Below are positions 7,499-14,359 of a stretch of 18,328 nucleotides of DNA, one piece after another. Each line of letters opens with the position of its first letter. The first letter of the stretch is position 1. Source of the stretch: 13-2-20CM-68-14 sp035640035 (GTDB taxonomy: Bacteria > Actinomycetota > Thermoleophilia > Gaiellales > Gaiellaceae); assembly GCA_035640035.1 (NCBI GenBank), contig DASQWX010000193.1, positions 1 through 18,328 on the forward strand, given 5' to 3'. A model generated the notes under the pieces. That model was not told the origin of the DNA. It saw nothing but the letters and a program-made list of their open reading frames with translations, and searched no databases. The position numbers and the translations under genes are program-made.

Positions 7499-8073
7499 GC
7501 CACGATCCGTTCGAGCGCTTCCGGGCGTGGTTCCGTGAGGCCGAGCAGGCCAGCGTCCAGGTGCCCGAAGCCATGACGCTCGCGACGGCGAGCCCGGACG
7601 GAGCGCCTTCGGCACGCATGGTGCTGCTGAAAGGCTCCGACGAGAACGGCTTTGTCTTCTACACGGGCTATGAAAGCCGTAAGGCGGGCGAGCTGGAGGA
7701 AAACCCGCGAGCCGCACTCGTCATCTACTGGCAGCGGCTCGGCAAGCAGGTCCGCGTGGAGGGCTCGGTGGAACGCGTCTCGGAGGCCGAGTCGGCGGCA
7801 TACTTCGCGTCCCGGCCGCGCGGAAGCCAACTTGCCGCCTGGGCGTCGCAGCAGAGCCGTCCCTTGGAGAGCCGCGAGGAGCTCGAACGCCGCTATGCGG
7901 AGCTCGAGCGCGAATACGAGGGCCGCGGGATCCCGTTGCCGCCGCATTGGGGCGGCTACCGGCTACGGCCTGACGCGATCGAGTTCTGGGAGCACCGCGA
8001 GAACCGGCTGCACGACCGTATCCGTTACACGCGCGTGCGCGAGGGCTGGGACCTGGAGCTCTTGAGTCCCTAG
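7495..8073 (+). CDS. pdxH: Pyridoxamine 5'-phosphate oxidase
   Basis: FMN-dependent oxidase converting pyridoxine/pyridoxamine 5'-phosphate to pyridoxal 5'-phosphate. The 192-aa length is typical. Characteristic segments are ARMVLLKG (FMN/substrate region), YESRKAGELEENPRAAL, YWQRLGKQVRVEGSVE, ASRPRGSQLAAWASQQS, and the C-terminal WGGYRLRP...ENRLHDR block ending LELLSP. It starts within the deacetylase stop (ATGA), making it the last gene of the six-gene cluster. Its stop is part of an inverted repeat shared with the convergent pilC. Confidence 0.95.
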   Translation: MSHDPFERFRAWFREAEQASVQVPEAMTLATASPDGAPSARMVLLKGSDENGFVFYTGYESRKAGELEENPRAALVIYWQRLGKQVRVEGSVERVSEAESAAYFASRPRGSQLAAWASQQSRPLESREELERRYAELEREYEGRGIPLPPHWGGYRLRPDAIEFWEHRENRLHDRIRYTRVREGWDLELLSP

Positions 8074-8093
8074 GCCGCCGGCCGGCCGGCCTA
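8071..8093. terminator. GC-rich inverted repeat between convergent pdxH and pilC
   Basis: TAGGCCG (8071-8077) is mirrored by CGGCCTA (8087-8093), so the pdxH and pilC stop codons form the two ends of the hairpin. The core is a GGCC/CCGG tandem. There is no T tract on either side. A role as a bidirectional terminator is inferred from position. Confidence 0.4.
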
Positions 8094-9302
8094 TTTGACC
8101 AGGCTGAGCATTTTGAACATCGGCAGGTACATCGAGATGACGATGACGCCGACCATGAGGCCGACGAGGATCATCATCACCGGCTCGATGATCGAGGTCA
8201 GCGTCTGGATGGCGGCGTCGACCTCGTCCTCGTAGAAGTCGGCGATCTTCGAGAGCATCTTCTCGAGCTCACCGGTCTCCTCGCCGATCTTGACCATCTG
8301 GCTAACCATCGGCGGGAAGATCTCGTTCTCGATCAGCGGCTGCGCGATCGGAACGCCCTGATGGACGCGAGCGCGGACGTCGGCGAGAGCGTGCTCGATC
8401 ACCCAGTTGCCAGCCGTCTGGCCCGTGATCTCGAGCGCCTTGATGATGTCCACACCAGCGGCGACGAGGGTCGAAAGCGTTCGCGAGAACCGCGCCATCG
8501 TCACCTTCAGGACGACGTCGCCGATCCTCATCGGGATCTTCAGCTTGACCCGGTCCCAGAGCTGGCGGCCCTGCTCCGTCTTCTTGAACCGCTTGATGCC
8601 GAAGATCGCGGCAAAGACCAGCGGGAAGATGATGTACCAGTCGTTGCGGAGGAAGTTCGAGGCCGTGACGACGTACTGCGTCAGCGTCGGCAGCTTGCCA
8701 TTCAGCGTCGCGAAGATCTTGACGAACACCGGCACGAGGAACATCAGGAGGCCGATGAGGACGAGGGTCGCAAAGATCAGGACCATCGTCGGGTACATCA
8801 TCGCGCCCTTCACGCGCCGCTTGAGCTGGGTCGCCTTTTCGATCTGGTAGGCGACACGGTCGAGGACCGTGTCGAGGATGCCCGCAGCCTCCCCGGCCTC
8901 GACCATCGAGACGTAGAGGCGGTCGAAAACCTTCGGGTGGCGTGCCATCGCCTGCGAGAGGAGCAGGCCGCCTTCGACGTCGGCGCGGAGCTCGCGCACG
9001 ATCGAGGAGAAGTAGACGTCCTCCGTTTGCTGCTCGAGGATGACGAGCGAGCTGACGACGTTGAGGCCGGCCTCGATCATCGTCGCGAACTGGCGCGAGA
9101 AGATCTGAAGCGTCTTCGGTTTGATCTTCTTGAAGGCGTTGCGCGCGCCTTCCTCGCCGCTTGCGGGAAGCTCTTCGAGGCTGCTGGCGAGAAGGCCGCG
9201 GATGCGGAGCTGCTCGCGCGCCGCTTCGGTGTCGGGCGCGTGGATCTCACCGACCTGCTCGAGGCCGTCGACACTGATCGCGCTGTACGCGAAAGCCGCC
9301 AT
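8091..9302 (-). CDS. pilC: Type IV pilus inner-membrane platform protein PilC
   Basis: PilC/GspF-family platform protein that couples the PilB and PilT motors to the growing pilus. The 403-aa product has the two T2SSF domains. The first begins around FSRQFATMIEAGLNVVSSL, with EAGEAAGILDTVLDRVA. The second is the parallel FSRTLSTLVAAGVDIIKAL, with GEETGELEKMLSKIADFYE. Three hydrophobic segments are visible (MVLIFATLVLIGLLMFLVPVF, IIFPLVFAAIFG, PVMMILVGLMVGVIVISMY). I chose ATG 9302 because a GCCGATAC box lies exactly 7 nt upstream and no Shine-Dalgarno is present. A TTG at 9323 is possible but would lie upstream of that box. Confidence 0.95.
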   Translation of the reverse strand: MAAFAYSAISVDGLEQVGEIHAPDTEAAREQLRIRGLLASSLEELPASGEEGARNAFKKIKPKTLQIFSRQFATMIEAGLNVVSSLVILEQQTEDVYFSSIVRELRADVEGGLLLSQAMARHPKVFDRLYVSMVEAGEAAGILDTVLDRVAYQIEKATQLKRRVKGAMMYPTMVLIFATLVLIGLLMFLVPVFVKIFATLNGKLPTLTQYVVTASNFLRNDWYIIFPLVFAAIFGIKRFKKTEQGRQLWDRVKLKIPMRIGDVVLKVTMARFSRTLSTLVAAGVDIIKALEITGQTAGNWVIEHALADVRARVHQGVPIAQPLIENEIFPPMVSQMVKIGEETGELEKMLSKIADFYEDEVDAAIQTLTSIIEPVMMILVGLMVGVIVISMYLPMFKMLSLVK

Positions 9303-9309
9303 GAAAGGC

Positions 9310-9337
9310 GTATCGGCAAGCAAAACGGGGGTCTTGA
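9310..9337 (-). promoter_or_regulatory. Sigma-28-like promoter for pilC (leaderless)
   Basis: GCCGATAC (9310-9317, minus strand) matches the sigma-28 -10 consensus GCCGATAA at seven of eight bases. TCAA (9334-9337) lies 16 nt upstream in the place of the TAAA -35. Only 7 nt (GCCTTTC) separate the box from the ATG. Confidence 0.5.
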
Positions 9338-9351
9338 GGACGCATCTCGTT

Positions 9352-9359
9352 GCCGATAG
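9352..9359 (+). promoter_or_regulatory. GCCGATAG box upstream of the PilV-like gene
   Basis: GCCGATAG followed by 7 nt (GTCTTAC) and the GTG start. No convincing TAAA-type -35 is visible at the expected 15-16 nt. It is divergent from the pilC box 34 nt away. Confidence 0.45.
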
Positions 9360-9366
9360 GTCTTAC

Positions 9367-9900
9367 GTGCTGAGGCGTTTGCGGCAAGAGGCCGGATTCG
9401 GCCTGATCGAGCTGCTCATGGCGATGACGATCCTGAACATCGGGATCCTGGCCGTGGTGGGCGCGTTCAACTCGGGGCTCGTCAGCTTGCGGCGATCCGG
9501 GATGACCGCCACCGCGTCGGTGCTCGCCGACAAGCAGATGGAGCTCTATCGGTCGCTGACGTACGGGGCAATCGCGCTCGATCCGTCGTCGATACCGGCG
9601 ACGACTCCGTATACCTCGGATTCCGCCTACTCGGCTACGCAGGACACGGTCACATGCACGACGCCGCTTCCGGCGGAGTGCAACGCGAGCCAGACGGTGA
9701 CGGGGCCCGACCGGCACAGCTATCGCGTCGACACCTACATCGTCGACGACCACCCCGCCGGCACCGGCGGACGCGCCGTGCGGAAAGTAACCGTCGTCGT
9801 TCGCGACGGCCAGCACCTCGGCAAGGTCCTGGCCCGGTCGACGTCGACGTTCGACTGCTCGACGGCGCTCCCTTACGCACCTGGTTGTCCGACGACGTAG
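9367..9900 (+). CDS. Type IV minor prepilin, PilV/GspI-like
   Basis: A 177-aa protein with a short basic leader (VLRRLRQEAG) and the prepilin cleavage/N-methylation site G|FGLIELLMAM. A hydrophobic helix runs to about residue 37, so it is processed by a PilD-type peptidase and assembled as a minor pilin. The segment NIGILAVVGAFNSGL and the following ADKQMELYRSL resemble PilV-type pseudopilins. The C-terminal part is a predicted beta-rich globular domain with four cysteines (CTTPLPAEC and DCSTALPYAPGC), probably two disulfides. GTG 9367 is chosen from the leader and the GCCGATAG box 7 nt upstream. Other minor pilins often follow such genes; here a transposase gene follows. Confidence 0.85.
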   Translation: MLRRLRQEAGFGLIELLMAMTILNIGILAVVGAFNSGLVSLRRSGMTATASVLADKQMELYRSLTYGAIALDPSSIPATTPYTSDSAYSATQDTVTCTTPLPAECNASQTVTGPDRHSYRVDTYIVDDHPAGTGGRAVRKVTVVVRDGQHLGKVLARSTSTFDCSTALPYAPGCPTT

Positions 9901-9961
9901 GCCTGTCGCTTGCGGCCATGGTGGTGGCGAGCTCCTCCTGGGGTCGGACGCCGTAACAAAA

Positions 9962-9988
9962 CGCGCCCGCAACTGAAACAAGGGCGCG
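9962..9988 (+). repeat. Inverted repeat between the PilV-like gene and the transposase
   Basis: CGCGCCC (9962-9968) and GGGCGCG (9982-9988) form a 7-bp stem with a 13-nt loop. It has no T tract. It could be a weak terminator of the minor pilin gene or a structured end of the transposase element. Confidence 0.4.
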
Positions 9989-10030
9989 GCGGAAACCCCG
10001 AAGCTCGCCCGAGATGCCTACGGTCTCGAC

Positions 10031-10609
10031 ATGGCGCGCGCCTGGAGGCAGGAAGAGCTGGGCGGGATCTATCACGTCGCGGCGAGGGGCAACAACGGCC
10101 AGGACATCTTTCGCGACGACTCCGACAGGGAGGAGTTCCTCAGGCGGCTCGGGCGATGTGTATCGCGGTATCGCTGGGTCTGCCTCGCCTACTGCCTCAT
10201 GACGAATCATTTCCACCTCGTCCTCAAGAACCCCGAGGGCGGGCTTTCGAGCGGGATGCAGGAGCTGATCAGCGGCCACGCGCGGCAGATGAATCAGCGC
10301 CATGGCCGGCGCGACCACCTCTTCAGGCAGCGGTTCTTCTCGGTCCAGCTCACGCGCGAGTCCCATTTCTTGGAGGCATGCCGATACGTCGTGCTCAACC
10401 CAGTGCGGGCGGGCCTCTGCCAGTCGCCGGCCGAGTGGAGGTGGAGCAGTTATCGCGCCTGCGCGGGCCACTCATTCGCGCTGGGTTTCTTGGCGACAGG
10501 CGAGTTGCTGCGCATCTTCGACTCACGGCCTGGGATCGCCGCGGCGCGCTATCGATCCTTTGTCGCGTCGGCACATGACGCGGGGTCGGACGCGGTGATT
10601 GAGGCGTGA
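10031..10609 (+). CDS. REP-associated tyrosine transposase (Y1/HUH family)
   Basis: A 192-aa Y1-type single-strand nuclease of the TnpA-REP (RAYT) family, usually immobile single-copy relatives of IS200/IS605 transposases. It opens with GGIYHVAARGNNGQDIF (11-27), has the HUH metal motif in MTNHFHLVL (His60/His62), and the C-terminal catalytic helix CRYVVLNPVRAGL with Tyr119. The family motif WRWSSY is at 136-141. All catalytic residues are intact. The ATG is preceded by TACGGT plus 6 nt, compatible with a leaderless start. No matching REP pair is obvious in the flanks. It lies between the minor pilin gene and the 3' end of the pilTMNO operon. Confidence 0.9.
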   Translation: MARAWRQEELGGIYHVAARGNNGQDIFRDDSDREEFLRRLGRCVSRYRWVCLAYCLMTNHFHLVLKNPEGGLSSGMQELISGHARQMNQRHGRRDHLFRQRFFSVQLTRESHFLEACRYVVLNPVRAGLCQSPAEWRWSSYRACAGHSFALGFLATGELLRIFDSRPGIAAARYRSFVASAHDAGSDAVIEA

Positions 10610-10617
10610 CGAACCAA

Positions 10618-10636
10618 GCGCGCCTTCGAGACGCGC
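10618..10636. terminator. Weak hairpin between convergent transposase and pilus operon
   Basis: GCGCG and CGCGC arms (10618-10622 and 10632-10636), with a further CT/AG pairing inside, lie in the 40-nt gap between two convergent genes. There is no T tract, so function is inferred from position. Confidence 0.3.
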
Positions 10637-10649
10637 AGCGCCGGTCGGG

Positions 10650-11411
10650 CTACGCGGTCGAAACGAGGCGGAGGATGTAGCGCGCGCCGTCGGCGGTGTT
10701 CATCAGCGTGATGGCCTTCCCCTTCGTCAGCGTGACCGTCGCGGCGCCGCTCTCATAGGAGCCGCCCGCGATTCCGATCTTCGCGGCGGTGCGCGTCAGC
10801 GAGACGAGGGTGAAAACCGGCGTGCCCGCTGGGAACGACTTCGACACCGAGACGGTGCTGTTGACCCCGTTGACCGAGATCGTCGCCTTCGTCGGCTTCC
10901 CGGGAACGAACTGGGTCGGCTTGGCGCGACCAACGGAGGGGGCGACGCCCGGAGCCGCCGTCTTTGTCTTCGCGGTCCCATTCGACGACGTCGCGCACGA
11001 GCTGCCCGCGGGCGACGTCGCGTCGGAGCCGCACGCGGTCTCGATCTGCTGCTTGAACGGATCCTTGCTCTTGAACCGGCTGAACGAGATCAGCTGGCCG
11101 GCGCTCGGAGGAAGCGGGCTGGTCGGATCCGAGACGCCCTCGGCTGTTGTCGACGTCGCAGGCGGTGACGCTCCGCTCGACCCAGCGGCAGAGCCGTCGA
11201 GGGACGGAGGAGCCAGCGGCTGGGTTCCGGGCGTCGTGGTCGCGGGCGACGAGGCGCTCGAATCAGAGCTCGCGCTCTGCTGCGAGCTCACCAGCTTCAT
11301 CGTCCTCGGCACCTGGATCGCGAGAATGGCGAGCAGAAGCACTCCCCCGACGGCGGCGATCACCTTCTGCCGCTTCGCCTTCGCCTTGGGATCGAACTTC
11401 TTCTTCGCCAT
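10650..11411 (-). CDS. Type IV pilus operon protein in the PilP position
   Basis: Not firmly recognised. The 253-aa product has a basic cytosolic start (MAKKKFDPKAKAKRQK), one membrane helix (about 17-33) and a Ser/Thr/Pro-rich linker (41-104). Next comes FSRFKSKDPFKQQ (110-122), whose KDPF recalls the (R/K)DPF linear motif seen in PilP/GspC-like proteins. Two Cys (127, 139) follow, then a beta-rich C-terminal domain (175-251, with TISVNGVNSTVSVSKSFPAGT). The start overlaps the pilO stop by one base (TGATG), so it belongs to the pilMNO unit. PilP bridges PilNO to the outer-membrane secretin; a monoderm host should have no secretin, so the role is unclear. Confidence 0.75.
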   Translation of the reverse strand: MAKKKFDPKAKAKRQKVIAAVGGVLLLAILAIQVPRTMKLVSSQQSASSDSSASSPATTTPGTQPLAPPSLDGSAAGSSGASPPATSTTAEGVSDPTSPLPPSAGQLISFSRFKSKDPFKQQIETACGSDATSPAGSSCATSSNGTAKTKTAAPGVAPSVGRAKPTQFVPGKPTKATISVNGVNSTVSVSKSFPAGTPVFTLVSLTRTAAKIGIAGGSYESGAATVTLTKGKAITLMNTADGARYILRLVSTA

Positions 11412-12112
11412 CAGTTCGTCGCTCCCGCAGCGGTCGTGGTCGTCGTCGGCGTGGTCGTCGAGGTCGTCGTCGTTCCCGGCGTCGTGCTGGTAGCGCCCGT
11501 CGTCGCCGGCGTCGACGTCTGCGGCGGCGCGCTCACCGTCGCGCTGGTGCCGTAGATGTAGGCGTCGATCTGGAGCGTGGCCCGGATCTCCGGGAACTTC
11601 AGCTGGCTCTCGTCGAACTGCATCGAGTCGATCGTGAACAGCCGCCCGTCCGCCGCCAGCGCTCCCTGACGGACATCGACGAGGTTCCGCAGCCGAAAGA
11701 GGAAGTCGTTGAGCTGGAAGAAGTTCCCCTCGAAGACGACCGTGATCGGAACGACCTGGTAGCCGCTCAGGATGGTCGACCCCTGCGGCGTGATCGTGTC
11801 GAAGGCGATCCCGCTCCGACGCGCGACGTCCGTCAGCTCGAGCACGATCCCGGCCTCGTCGGGCTGATCCGGCATCGCCTTCGTCAGCCTGAACAGGTCG
11901 GCGACCTTGACCTTCTGCGCGTGCTTCGCCTTCGCGAGCAACGCGCGCGCGTCGCTGATCTGGCCGTCCTTCGCGGTGATCTGCGCCGCCAGGTCGGCCG
12001 CCTTGCCCTTCTGGGGCCGGACCGCGACGAAGTAGCCCGCGACCGCCAGGAGCAGGCAGGCGCCGAGCGTGATCGCAATCTGCGCCGACTGGGGGAGCTT
12101 CGTCTTCTTCAC
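11411..12112 (-). CDS. pilO: Type IV pilus alignment protein PilO
   Basis: A bitopic membrane protein that pairs with PilN. The 233-aa product has a membrane helix (about 11-31, QIAITLGACLLLAVAGYFVAV) and a coiled-coil-like stretch (35-75). A ferredoxin-like domain follows, with typical PilO elements such as VPITVVFEGNFFQLNDFLFR. The last 40 residues are a Thr/Pro/Ala-rich tail, mostly runs of Thr, not part of the usual family. Such tails may be extracellular linkers or glycosylated; that is inference. The GTG start overlaps the pilN stop (GTGA). Confidence 0.92.
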   Translation of the reverse strand: MKKTKLPQSAQIAITLGACLLLAVAGYFVAVRPQKGKAADLAAQITAKDGQISDARALLAKAKHAQKVKVADLFRLTKAMPDQPDEAGIVLELTDVARRSGIAFDTITPQGSTILSGYQVVPITVVFEGNFFQLNDFLFRLRNLVDVRQGALAADGRLFTIDSMQFDESQLKFPEIRATLQIDAYIYGTSATVSAPPQTSTPATTGATSTTPGTTTTSTTTPTTTTTAAGATN

Positions 12113-12759
12113 GAGCTCGCCCCCGGGGCACGGACGTTCGCGCCAATCCTGAAGTGGATGACGGTTCGATTGCCGAGCTTCGCGCGCTCGCTCGTGACGA
12201 GCTGCACCTGCTCGAGATCGGGCACGACCGAAAGTCGGCTGAGCAGGCGCGCGACCGCATCGTGGGAGTACGTGTAGCCCTCGATGTTGAAGCCGAGCGT
12301 GCCGCCCAACGCCGGCGTGCTGGTCGAGGCCGAAGAGTCGCTGCCGGAAGAGCTCGTCGTCGTGATGGCCGTCGCGAAGCTCGGCGCCTTCGCGGACATG
12401 CTCAGAAGCCAGACGTCGTCCGGGAGCACGAGCGCGAACTCACGAAGAACGCGGTCCCAGGCGATCCGCTTCGAGAGCGCGCTGTTGAGAGCGGCAACGC
12501 GGGCCTGTTGGTCAGTGACGAGGGCGTCCTGCTGCTGAAGCTGTTTCTGCGCGGGAACGGGGATCGCGGCGAGCTCGGCTTCCTTCTGGGCAAGCTCGAG
12601 CTCCCTCGACTTCACCTTCCCATGCGCGGACACGAGCAGCAGAGCGATCAGGGCGGTCGCGGTGATCAGCCCGGCGAGCGTGCTGATCGCCACGGGCGTT
12701 GGAATCGACGGGCCGGTCCGGCGCTTCTCGTCGCGAGGCAGAAGGTTGATCGCGCGCAT
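12109..12759 (-). CDS. pilN: Type IV pilus alignment protein PilN
   Basis: The N-terminus MRAINLLPRDEKRR carries the INLLP motif by which PilN docks into a groove on cytosolic PilM. A membrane helix (about 22-44) and a coiled-coil region (50-95) follow, then a small periplasmic-type domain interrupted by a Ser/Thr-rich insertion (133-150). The 216-aa length is normal. I chose ATG 12759 because it places INLLP at the N-terminus; the frame is open further upstream but only shadows pilM. It begins 4 nt after the pilM stop and overlaps pilO by four bases. Confidence 0.93.
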   Translation of the reverse strand: MRAINLLPRDEKRRTGPSIPTPVAISTLAGLITATALIALLLVSAHGKVKSRELELAQKEAELAAIPVPAQKQLQQQDALVTDQQARVAALNSALSKRIAWDRVLREFALVLPDDVWLLSMSAKAPSFATAITTTSSSGSDSSASTSTPALGGTLGFNIEGYTYSHDAVARLLSRLSVVPDLEQVQLVTSERAKLGNRTVIHFRIGANVRAPGASS

Positions 12760-12763
12760 TGAC

Positions 12764-14356
12764 CTAGTCCTCGATTCCGAGTCCGATTGCGATTGCGAGC
12801 GAGCCGACCTGCTCGGCGTCTTTGATCTTCTTGCCGACCTTGACGCGCGCAAGCGGATCGCCGGCGCGGACGGTGACTCCGATCAAGCTCTGAAGCTCTT
12901 CGGCCATCCCGTCGAGGTGCCCCGAGCCGCCGGTGAGGACGATCTCGGCGATCCCCAGAGAGCCCGGCTGGTTCTGGTAGAACTGGAGCGAGGAGACGAG
13001 TTCGCGCGCAAAGCCCTGCAGCTGGCGCCGAACCGCGTTCCTTGCACGGTGAGCCTGCTCTTCGGTCAGCCCTTCGGGTGTGTCCTCGTGCAGCAAGGAC
13101 AAAGCCCGCTTGACCGGCTCAGCCTCCGAGGGAGCGATGTCGAGCTCGCGGGCGATGGCAACGTTCAGGGTGGCGCCGCCCCAGTCGAGGACGCGCGTGA
13201 ACTCGCAGACGCGGCCGTCCGAGACCGCGAAGGTCGAGCGGTCGTGCCCGACCGCGACGACGACGACCGCGGCGGTCGCCGGCCCCGCCTCTGGCGAAAG
13301 CGGCTCGGAAAGCGCCCGCAGGAGCGCGAAGGCCTCGAGGTCGATGCCGACGAGCTTGATGCCGGCCTTCCGGCAAGCGTTGACGTAGCGGTCGACGAGC
13401 TCGCGGTAGGCAACGACGAGCAGGATGCGGCGGATCACATTGCCCTCCTCGTCGGTTTGCTCGCTGAGCACGTGCCAGTCGATCACGGCCTCCTCGATCG
13501 GGATCGGGAGCGCCTCATGCGCGCGGAAGCGAACGGCGTTCTCGAGCTGCTTCGCGTCCTCGATTCCGGCGATGTCGAAGATGCGGACGCCGATCCGGTT
13601 GTTCGCAATCCCGAGCCGGACGCCCTGGCGCGGGAGGCTGGAACGCTTGAAAAAGGTCTTCAGCGCCTCGGCCAGCGCGTCCGGGTCGCGTAGCTCACCA
13701 CCGACGATCACTCCAGGCTCGAGGTCCTGCCGTGCCATCTGGACGAGCTCCGGGACGCCGTTGTTGTGGATGCGGGCCGCGGCGAGCTGCGAGCCGCCGA
13801 TCTTGAGACCGGTGACGCGCTTGTTCCGCTTCGCCGATTGTGAGCCTTTCTGCGCCTTGCCCTTCGGTCGGCTCTTGGGCTTGCCGCCCAACGAGAGCTC
13901 GCGCTTGTAGAAGGGGACTTTCTCGCCCTTCGGCTCCTTCGGCTTCTTCTCCTTGAGCTTCTTTTCCTTCGGCTTCTTCTCCTTGCGCGGCTTCTCGGCC
14001 TTTGGCTTCTTCTCCTTCTGCGGCTTTTCCGTCTTCGGCTTCTTGGGCCCGGACTTGCGACCGAAAGAGAGTTCGCGCTTGTACCAAGGGACCGAGTCCT
14101 CGACGACCTCGGCCTCGTCGGTCAGGAGCAAGGATGTCGCCGGGGGGACCTGCGCCGGCGCCGGCGGCGCGGGCGGAGCCGGAGAGACCGCGACCGGAGC
14201 CGCCGGCGTCGGCGCAGGCAGGGGAGAAACCTCGGCTTCGGGCCGAACCTCGTCCGCGCTCGAAGCCTCGGGCGCGGGAGCAACCGTTTCCTCCTCGTCC
14301 TTCGACTTGCGGGCGAAGAGATCGGAAAGCTTGACTTCCTTGTTCCAGTCGACCAC
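12764..14356 (-). CDS. pilM: Type IV pilus protein PilM with long charged N-terminal extension
   Basis: The actin-like cytosolic PilM core occupies about residues 181-530. It begins at the phosphate-1 motif GLKIGGSQLAAARI and includes FRAHEALPIPIEEAVIDWHV, the late TGGSGHLDGMAEEL and the final LAIAIGLGIED. Ahead of it is an unusual extension of about 180 residues: an N-terminal VKLSDLFARK, an acidic/Pro/Ala-rich stretch (20-88), then VPWYKRELSFGRK (89-101), a Lys/Pro/Glu-rich linker (102-146) and a near copy VPFYKRELSLGGK (147-159). Ordinary PilM is about 350 aa. GTG 14356 has GGAGG 8 nt upstream, inside the end of pilT. Confidence 0.92.
   Translation of the reverse strand: MVDWNKEVKLSDLFARKSKDEEETVAPAPEASSADEVRPEAEVSPLPAPTPAAPVAVSPAPPAPPAPAQVPPATSLLLTDEAEVVEDSVPWYKRELSFGRKSGPKKPKTEKPQKEKKPKAEKPRKEKKPKEKKLKEKKPKEPKGEKVPFYKRELSLGGKPKSRPKGKAQKGSQSAKRNKRVTGLKIGGSQLAAARIHNNGVPELVQMARQDLEPGVIVGGELRDPDALAEALKTFFKRSSLPRQGVRLGIANNRIGVRIFDIAGIEDAKQLENAVRFRAHEALPIPIEEAVIDWHVLSEQTDEEGNVIRRILLVVAYRELVDRYVNACRKAGIKLVGIDLEAFALLRALSEPLSPEAGPATAAVVVVAVGHDRSTFAVSDGRVCEFTRVLDWGGATLNVAIARELDIAPSEAEPVKRALSLLHEDTPEGLTEEQAHRARNAVRRQLQGFARELVSSLQFYQNQPGSLGIAEIVLTGGSGHLDGMAEELQSLIGVTVRAGDPLARVKVGKKIKDAEQVGSLAIAIGLGIED
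13880..13918 (-). repeat. YKRELS motif in pilM, second copy
   Basis: Encodes VPFYKRELSLGGK (residues 147-159 of PilM). It matches the first copy at 10 of 13 residues. Confidence 0.8.
14054..14092 (-). repeat. YKRELS motif in pilM, first copy
   Basis: Encodes VPWYKRELSFGRK (residues 89-101 of PilM). It is separated from the second copy by a 45-residue Lys/Pro/Glu-rich linker. Confidence 0.8.
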
Positions 14357-14359
14357 GTC

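Noticed and set aside
9302..9323. Longer PilC reading from TTG 9323
   Set aside because: It would place the start upstream of the GCCGATAC box, lacks a Shine-Dalgarno and adds residues outside the family's usual N-terminus.
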